64,000 nt of DNA, from positions 143,363,017 through 143,427,016 of the forward strand of contig JAKGHH010000001.1 in NCBI GenBank assembly GCA_022828595.1. Reading direction: 5' to 3'. A model generated the notes under the pieces. The model did not search any database. It was given only the letters and a program-made list of their open reading frames with translations, and was not told the DNA's origin. Of this stretch, positions 57,130 to 64,000 are shown one piece after another; the stretch's first letter is position 1; each line of letters starts with the position of its first letter. Source of the stretch: Nelumbo lutea. Taxonomy: Eukaryota > Streptophyta > Magnoliopsida > Proteales > Nelumbonaceae. A program made the translations under genes and the position numbers.

Positions 57130-57825
57130 ATGAAAGACCCGAGTGCTCCTCTTATTAGCTGTATAATTTCTAGAATCACCTTTGATAGGGCCCTATTGGA
57201 TCTAGGGGCTAGTGTGAACTTGCTTTCGTCTATTATTTATGAAAGGTTCAGGGTTGGCAAGTTGAAACCTACCCCAGTAATTCTGCAACTTGCTGATCAG
57301 TCGGTCAAGACTCCTCGTGGTGAAATCGAGGATGTCATTGTCAAGATAGAAAACTATTATTTTCTTGTAGATTTTGTAGTCCTAGACATAACCCCAACCG
57401 AAGAAATAAACCATAACCCGATAATCATAGGACGACCATTTTTAGCAACGGCTAATGCAAATATCAATTGTAAATCGGGGGAGATGGACATCTCATTTGG
57501 GGAGCAGAAGGTACAATTGAATGTTTTTAATGGCTTTAAGCATACAAACCTAGGGGAAGATGAAGGCAGTGTGGACATAGTGGAGAATCTCGTGAATGAC
57601 CTACGTACCCCTTGGTTAGCTCAATCCTGTCCTGGTTGGTATGAAAACGAAAGTGAGTATGAGAATTTGGATGAAGAGATGAACAATTGCATTTGGCTGA
57701 AGATGTTAAACTTAGCGCTGGTTGGAAGGCAACCCAACGTAATTTTTAGTTTTTCTACTTTTAGGATTAAAGTTTTGTTTTTTTTTTTTAATTTTCTTGA
57801 TTCAAGACTAGATGGTATACCTTGA
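57130..57825 (+). pseudogene. Athila protease
   Basis: Open over 231 codons: PSAPLISCIISRITFDRALL then DLGASVNLLSSIIYERF (active site DLGAS), LADQSVKTPRGEIEDVIVKI, IIIGRPFLATANANINCKSG, which matches the Athila retropepsin. Whether it could act is unclear, as gag is broken and RT is missing. Confidence 0.85.
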
Positions 57826-58689
57826 ACCCCTTAGGAAAACCCTACTCGTTGTTCCCTTTGGCCCAAATCTTCTTTGCATCATTCTAGTCATGCCATTAGG
57901 GACAATGGCATTTAAGTTGGGTGGTGAGGAAAGAGAAAAAATTTGTGAAGTTAAGCCTTTAAAGATGGAGAATTAAAATTTCATTAAAATTTTTTAAATT
58001 TTCCATTAAAAGAGATTCCCAAATAGAAAAATTTTAGGAAACTGATAAAAGAATATTGAATTCTATAGAAATTGGTAGCAAGTGATAGGAGTCAAAATTG
58101 GTCTTGTTTGAATATTGTCAAAACCGTTTGGAAATTGAAAACAACTCCCAAGTTTGCCTGTATCAAGATAGGAAGAGTAATATTGAGAAATTAGACAAAA
58201 TTCTTCAAATTGTTAGAAACAATGGACTACCCTGAACAATGCTTGCAAAAAAAAAAAAAGGCAAAAAAAGAGAGAATAAAATGTCAATGGATACCCTAGA
58301 CTTAGTAACTGGATTTCTTCACCTAAGTCAAGTGTTGATATTCACGTAAAACGGTGAAAGGTAACAATAAAAATAAGTTCATGGGTAGAAATCCGCTGTC
58401 ATAAATAATAAGAAGAATACCTGTTTGATTTTAAAATCACTCTCATCTTATCAAGACATTTTGCAAATGGAAGGGTAAATAAGAATTTTAATCCATGTTT
58501 CAGTAATATTCAAAATAAGATAGTTTTACCCCTAAAGCACAATACTGATCTATAGAGAGTTTGAGAATGCTAGAATCAGGATGCTTTATTAATTCTGTTA
58601 GGGATGACCTTGTAATGGGAAAGATCTATGTACTCAATGTAATTTTAAGGCTGAATTGCTAAAGGACTAGCAATTGTTAAGCTGGGGGG
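57826..58689 (+). other. Athila spacer and PPT; RT, RNase H and integrase deleted
   Basis: After the protease, DNA jumps to ATTAGGGACAATGGCATTTA/AGTTGGGTGG, typical of the region downstream of Athila pol. It then runs AT-rich with no ORF to AAGCTGGGGGG, a polypurine tract at 58678-58688. No RT, RNase H or integrase motif is present, so at least 3 kb of pol is lost. Confidence 0.7.
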
Positions 58690-60164
58690 TGTGATAACCC
58701 TGCATTTTGATGCCTTAAAGGCATCAATTCAGGGGCATTTTTGGCCTTAGAATAGTCAAAGTATACCATTTTCCTAGTTAAAATCAATTATGTGACCTCC
58801 AAGGGTCTCGATGCAAATTATGTAGAAAACTCCCAGTTTTCTAGGCTAAAGTACAGTTTTTGGGAAGCAAGTGTGAAGACCAGCTGAGAGAGGGGGTGTT
58901 TTCATAAAGAACTGAGAACAGGAGGGCGCCTCCTATCTGCTAAACCCAGTTGGCGCCCATCCTATTGTATTGCTTCCCTCTCCTTAGCAAACCCTATGGA
59001 GCCTTTTTAACCTAATCTTTTCACTCTCAGCAAACCTTAGCCACCCAAGGTGTTTAATCTCCACCCTCCACCTCTTTTAATATCGACTACTCATTTTAGG
59101 GCTCTCCTTTATAGCTTTTAAACCCTAGTGTGACACCTATTCTTCTAATCCTCACCATTCAAATCCTCATCATTAAATCTCAGCCAGTCCCTCCATCCTA
59201 TATCCCAACCATTCCATCTAGGGCACCACATATTCTTTTAATCTTGACTCCTCTACCGTAGATGTTCTAATCTACACCCTCCATTTCTGGGCACCCAAAT
59301 ATCAGCCCTACATAATATTGGGTGCCCTCTCCTTCCATTTTCAGCCATAGGGTCACCCAAAAATCATCATAGCCATCCATTAGAAACCCTAAGGAATCCC
59401 TAACTTTGCTAAATCCCAATTGTCGTCCCCCCATCTTTCTCCCTATTTCCAGTTGTATCCACCATTCTCTATAAAAAGGGTTCCAGGGGCCCTATGGAAG
59501 GGGTTGGTCAATTCACCCAGTTGACAAGGATAAGGTTTCTTGAGAAGTTCAAGGGTTGTAGAAGGGGAGGATGCCCATATCTTGTCAGGTGGGGTTTTTG
59601 CAACTTGTTCAACCATTCTGCAACTACCGCCACTGGATCTGACCAATCATTCTTTCTTTTCTTTATTTTCTTTTCTGTTATTTTTATTTCTGCAATATTT
59701 TAGATTTAATTCTTGTTCATTTCTCTGTTTTGCAGATCTGAATTCGTTCGGTTCAAGGCTAAGGTGTCTCGAGGGGTTCGAGGGTTGTAGAAAGGATGGA
59801 CGCCCGGTTCTTGTCAGGAGGAGTTTCTACAAGCTGTCTAATCGATCCATAGCTACCGCCACCGGATTCGGGTTCTGCATCATTTATTTATTTATTTATT
59901 TCCTTTCTTGATTCCCATACTTTATTAAATTCTGATTTTTAATTATTGTCTTGTTTAAATTCGAAACATTTAATTTCAGCAATAATAGATTTTATTTTCG
60001 TATTTTCTACCATTCCCAATTGCATTGTCTTGTTCTGATCTAAATATATATTAATTTTTTACTTGCTTCCCTGTGGATACAACACGTTCTCACCCATTTA
60101 CTATGTTAGTAGTTATTTGAGAAATGGTTCCAGAGTGTTTAACGACGCTCTTCTAGACACACCA
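58690..60164 (+). repeat. Athila 3' LTR
   Basis: It starts TGTGATAACCCTGC just after the polypurine tract and ends TCTAGACACACCA, about 1.47 kb. Near the 3' end, CTTCCCTGTGGATACAAC is typical of Athila LTRs. It contains two diverged copies of a 110-bp segment (59520-59640, 59745-59865; shared GAGGGTTGTAGAA-like and CTACCGCCAC). Immediately after it comes LTR DNA of the enclosing element. Confidence 0.72.
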
Positions 60165-60783
60165 GAGGCCTAGCCCATTAACATTTGACAGCGTCAGCCA
60201 CAGCAGTGGGAAGCCCTATTGTCTTTGTATGGAGCCAACCGCATGATGATTAGACTTACCTGCCAGGGCCTGCCTCATGACCTCGTACGGCCCTCATCCG
60301 ATGCATTCATCTTCACCTACCTCCAGCCTGCTCAAGTATAAATAAGAGGTAACTCCCCCTTTAAGGGGATCCAGAACTGGGAATTCTAACACAACTCATT
60401 CATTTACTTCTCGCACCTACCTTGCTCCCTTAGCATTTACTCTAGGAGATCCGGTACACCCGAGGATTGTCACCATGACCTCGTCTGCACCCCCTCCTAC
60501 TTTACACCTCATATGGACTTGAGCATCAAAGCCTCTGCCTCAGGTCTCCGCCCAAGGCTTCCGACATTCCCTGTTTTGTAGTACCTCCGATCTCCAGGAA
60601 CCTCACCACTGAAGTGACGGCCTATAGTCCTCGGCTTCTACTATCCTTGGAAGGAATACCTCACCTTGGCCTATGGTCTTCGACTTTGGCTTACCTCTTC
60701 CAAGGCCTCGAAGTCTTTGGCCTACCTTCGAGACTTGGATAGTGAATTTACCTCATTGCCCCCGGCCAATCAGGGTGGCAACA
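60165..60783 (+). repeat. Gypsy 3' LTR, first about 38 bp missing
   Basis: Partner of 51722-52377: GAGGCCTAGCCCA, TATAAATAA (60337-60345), GGGGATCCAGAACTGG, and end GGTGGCAACA at 60783. Its start is replaced by the Athila LTR end. Confidence 0.8.
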
Positions 60784-60943
60784 CACTCCATTCCAAAGAA
60801 AAAGATTTGGAATAGAAAATTGAGACTCCAAATTAACCAATATATTTATCAACATCACCATTTGTTGGTATCATTTATGTCATTTATGCATAGAGAAAGA
60901 GAGAGAGAGAAAAAGACAAGAGAAAAAGCCAAAGTGAAATTAA

Positions 60944-61062
60944 GGCTCAGTTTGGAAAGAGTATAAATACAAATATGTACAATGCAAATATATAGAAAAT
61001 AATATAAAATACAAGGTTTTATACTCTACAAATTTATATTTGTACTCCTTCCAAACTGAGCC
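60944..61062. mobile_element. Tourist-like MITE (119 bp)
   Basis: Terminal inverted repeats begin GGCTCAGTTTGGAA; 28 of the first 31 bases match the other end's complement. It is flanked by TAA on both sides (60941-60943, 61063-61065), as in PIF/Harbinger (Tourist) MITEs. The interior is AT-rich and non-coding. Confidence 0.88.
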
Positions 61063-61081
61063 TAAGTTGTTGCCATGTCAT

Positions 61082-62471
61082 TGATGAGAATGCAAAATAT
61101 CATAATTTTCTCCCTTAATGTTTAGTTTTTTATACTTATTTAGTGCCTAAATGGACTCATTATTCTCATATTTTGAATTAGGGCACAATTGGAGGCGTTA
61201 AGTGAAAAATGGACAGCAGAGCTTCGTAATCTGCGCATAAATCTCTCATCCAAGCTCCGATTGAGATGATTAAATATGCTTTGGAACGATAAGGAAAAAC
61301 TCTACAACTTTTATATTTTAAGTTTTGAGAGATACTAACTGCATAGAGGTCGAAATCGGGTTCTAAGTAGATGCATCTGCACTGCTGACGTGTTGGAAAC
61401 GTTTCTTAGCCCACAAGTTTTCATATGCGGGAATCACCACCCTCCTAATTACATTAGAACTCTATTTTATCTTACTTTTATTATTTTTCTTGATGTCAGA
61501 ATTGGAGATTATTATCTAGAGAGAAATTTTAGGAGATTTTGTAGGCTTCTCTCGGGGAATGGGAAGTAGAGAGAAAAGAAAAGAAGGGAAGGAAAACAAG
61601 AAAGAGAATAATCAGACTTAGGCTGCTGCACCTCTCTTCTTCTTCCTCAATTCTTCCTTGAGTTTTCACCATGACCATGTGTGGCTAATTTCTGATACGT
61701 GGTTGAAGGAAACAGAAGCCTCTGAATCAGCAAAACTGTGAGATCTAATCTATTTTTTACTGTTTGATTTATGTTTTGAATATCGAATGTTCTTCTATGT
61801 TTATGTTCATGATTGTTTCGTCTGATCGCTAGGAGGCCTACTAGTTTATTATTCATTGCAATCTACTACTAGGTTAGATATCAGATCCGTAATTGTTTGA
61901 TCCCTCTAATCTGAGAAGCAACTAGGGTTTAATGATTTGCTGCGTCAGAAATTGTTAGATCTTAGGAAGAACATTCGACTGAATTAAATGCAATCGCTTG
62001 TGCTTGTGTTGTTTAGCTTCATCGATCTCCAATCCTTAAGGCTTCTACTAGATTAAATTTTGAACTGTTATTTTGGGTTGTTTAGTAGTAAGGGTTAAGT
62101 AGATCGCTTGTTTTCTAATTAACTACAAAAGGAGAGATAGAAAATTAATTCCTACGGTGAATGTTCAAAGTGTGAATTGATATATTTTTGCATCGATAAT
62201 CAGTAGTGAAATTCTGATGGTGGAAGTTGACTTAGACCAAGATTTGTTCTTTTGATTAATTTTGGTACTTTAATTTGCATTGCTCTTCATTTGATTTTCT
62301 TTCTTTTTTTTTTAATCTGATTTTCGTTATAATCAAACCCCCTCTCCATCCTTTTTCACACAACACAAAAACTAGGCTAGATACTCTCTGTGGGAACGAT
62401 CCTTACTCGCACTATTACATGTGTTTTTAGGAGTATAGGTTTTATTTTTGGGTGCCTACAATAGTATGCCA
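61082..62471. mobile_element. Solo LTR with 5-bp TSD (gypsy type)
   Basis: It begins TGATGAGAATGCAAAATATC and ends CAATAGTATGCCA (1,390 bp). GTCAT flanks both ends exactly (61077-61081, 62472-62476). The 3' part has a gypsy-LTR-like stretch (TCTGTGGGAACGATCCTTAC near 62388). No internal region, so LTR-LTR recombination removed the body. Confidence 0.85.
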
Positions 62472-62589
62472 GTCATCTAGAAGGAAAAGATTCAACAACA
62501 ATTCACGAAATTGGAAAATTTAACCAAAATTGTCAAGCAACCTTTCCTTCCCTTCATTATTCCTTTATAGAAAGGAAGGAAAAGATAGG

Positions 62590-63030
62590 GAAAGGAAAAG
62601 AAAGGAAGGAAAACATGTACACCCTTCATGTGTGGTTTATCCTAAACCCTAATTTAAATTTTAGATAGCAAGATCCTTTATGGAACCCTCACACTTGATT
62701 CAAAGGTGTGTTGAATTTTATGAAAGCTTGTAATTACTTTCCATAACTGGCAGTTGGTGCCTAAGGAAAGAGGTTAAATGGCTACACCAAAGCGGGTTTT
62801 GTGGTTACTTAATTAGGTCCTTGTGAGAACAAAGGGAGCCTCCCACATCCCCACCTCTTACCTGGCTAACCAAAGGAAGTGGTGTAATTCCAAGTGAACC
62901 TAAGAGGATTCACATTGGTTGAACCACTAGTTTAGGAAACCCTAGGTCAGCCCCTAGGTCATGTGGTTGATTTGCTTGCATTTTTTAAAAATTTAAAAAT
63001 TTAAATTTGAATTTAAATTTCAAAATTTGA
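62590..63030 (+). repeat. Athila leader fragment, second copy
   Basis: Same sequence order as 54460-54840 (GGTGTGTTGAATTTTA, AATTACTTTCCATAA, AGGAAACCCTAGGTCAGCCC), with an extra about 60-bp block after CATCCCCAC at 62860. It ends in AATTTAAATTTG. No gag follows. Confidence 0.75.
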
Positions 63031-63036
63031 ATTTGA

Positions 63037-63207
63037 ATTGGTAGAAGTTGTGCATGCCATAGAAGATAGTTTTTGCTATTCAGTTTGATGTTTGGCATCG
63101 ATGTTGGTGCTCCTGGAGTTACAACTGAAGTTAACAATCCAAGACTGTTGATACCTCCTTTGAGCTATTGATTGACAACATGATGAAGTTAGCTCTGATA
63201 CCAAGTT
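63037..63207 (-). pseudogene. Copia gag start fragment and PBS
   Basis: Minus strand: the PBS complement GCTCTGATACCA at 63192-63203, then a gag start reading LTSVVTPGAPTSMPNIKLNS and continuing KNYLLWHAQLLPI, the 'NYLLW' signature of copia gag. It is about 35 residues and ends where the Athila leader fragment begins. No other part of this copia is present. Confidence 0.7.
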
Positions 63208-63456
63208 TGAAATAATAAGAACAATAAAATAGAATAGGATTTTGAGAATGGTCTGAATGGTGACTTTATCAGAACCATGATTAATATTTATGGTTAAGCC
63301 TGAAGAATCCAGGTACAACACTACATAGTATGGATTACAACAAGTGAGATAGGAGGATAATGATAATCTAATTAGTTTATCTAGAGAACAGAGAAATCCT
63401 AGATAAACTATAATTGAGACTAACCATTTTGAGTGAAGTCTTGATATCTATCTGAT
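63208..63456 (-). repeat. Copia 5' LTR fragment (gag at 63037)
   Basis: On the minus strand the LTR ends CTTATTATTTCA directly before the PBS. The start is missing, cut at about 63456 by the AACC-rich repeat. It has no relation to the C2 LTR. Confidence 0.6.
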
Positions 63457-64000
63457 AGGGATGTTCATAAGAAGGCCCAACCCAACCAAACCGACCAACC
63501 CGGACCGACCCAACCCGAGTCGGCTGGGTTTTCATCAACACGGGTCGATTTTGGGTTGTACAAATTCCTAAACCGATGATTCGGGTCGGTTTCGGTTTTC
63601 ACACAAGAAAACTTAAACCGACCCGAACCAAATCAAACCGAACCGACTTAGTTCCTAGTTCAAACATGAAGTTCCAAAGCCCATTAGGCCACCTAGTTTT
63701 TGAATGTTTGCAAGAAACTTTGGATTAGTGAATAGTGATTAATGAACAACTTTTCATTTAAATTTTATCATAGGAGATGGCTGAAATGATATTCAATTTA
63801 TGACTGTTTTTAAAATTAGCAAGATTTTATCATAGGGATGAACTTAGAACCGAAACCGGCCCAAACCGACCCAACCCAACTCAAACCGACCAGGTCGATT
63901 TTTCTTAACGCCGGGTTGGTTTCGGTTTCTATGTTAGGTAACCCGACCAGGTCGGGTCAGTTGGAAAAACCGCAATAAACCGACCCAACCCGACCCGTGA
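63457..64000. repeat. AACC/GGTT-rich hAT-like repeats, including copy 2 of the window start
   Basis: 63457-63669 begins TAGGGATGTTCATAAG and is rich in CCCAACC and GGGTCGG words. From 63670 (GTTCCAAAGCCCATTAGGCC) the sequence repeats positions 1-335 almost base for base and runs off the window at CCCGACCCGTGA. Confidence 0.65.

Noticed and set aside
1..64000. A new defence, biosynthetic or signalling system
   Set aside because: All recognised coding regions are retrotransposon proteins, apart from one possible exon fragment; nothing groups into a non-transposon system.

Overview
The window is plant nuclear DNA, almost certainly from an angiosperm, and it is a dense nest of LTR retrotransposons. 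Both plant superfamilies are present: Ty1/copia, and Ty3/gypsy of TAT, Athila and chromovirus types. tRNA-Met-type primer binding sites, polypurine tracts, TG...CA LTR ends, 3-5 bp target-site duplications, a Tourist-like MITE and long AT-rich spacers all fit. The species cannot be told. I see no intact host gene, RNA gene, CRISPR array or bacterial-type operon. One 100-N run (46117-46216) is an assembly gap.

Layout. 1-5.2 kb: an AACC-rich hAT-like repeat, then a chromovirus-type gag split by a non-coding LTR element (408-4714), whose own 5' LTR is split by a copia solo LTR (914-2868, perfect 5-bp TSD). 5.2-8.9 kb: a truncated minus-strand copia (C1). 8.9-10.6 kb: CT-rich and unassigned DNA. 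10.6-11.7 kb: a remnant of a different copia. 11.7-13.7 kb: another copia LTR. 13.65-34.4 kb: a minus-strand TAT gypsy element with gag, protease, RT, RNase H, an extra archaeal-type RNase H and integrase, plus an intron-containing ORF on the opposite strand near its 3' end. It is split by a nearly complete plus-strand copia (C2, 15398-24978) and by a 2.6-kb gag-only LTR element (28407-31034). 34.4-46.1 kb: a copia LTR fragment and two more minus-strand copias (C3, C4) of the same family.

46.2-51.7 kb: low-copy and AT-rich DNA with microsatellites, tandem repeats and a possible exon fragment. 51.7-60.8 kb: an Athila remnant (gag, protease, one LTR; RT and integrase lost) enclosed by the LTR pair of another gypsy element. 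60.8-64 kb: a Tourist-like MITE, a solo LTR with TSD, an Athila leader fragment, a copia gag/PBS/LTR fragment, and a second copy of the repeat that opens the window.

How the parts relate. Every coding region is retroviral-like (gag, protease, integrase, RT, RNase H), and all carry stops or frameshifts, so nothing here looks autonomous. The copia family that supplies C1-C4 and at least eight LTR copies is the main driver. C2 has nearly identical LTRs but a ruined polyprotein with a mutated RT active site, and it shares two nonsense lesions with C4, which points to copying in trans from an already defective lineage. C2's left border is an 8-bp microhomology junction with a 217-bp duplication of flanking DNA, evidence of a recombination (or an assembly error) after insertion.
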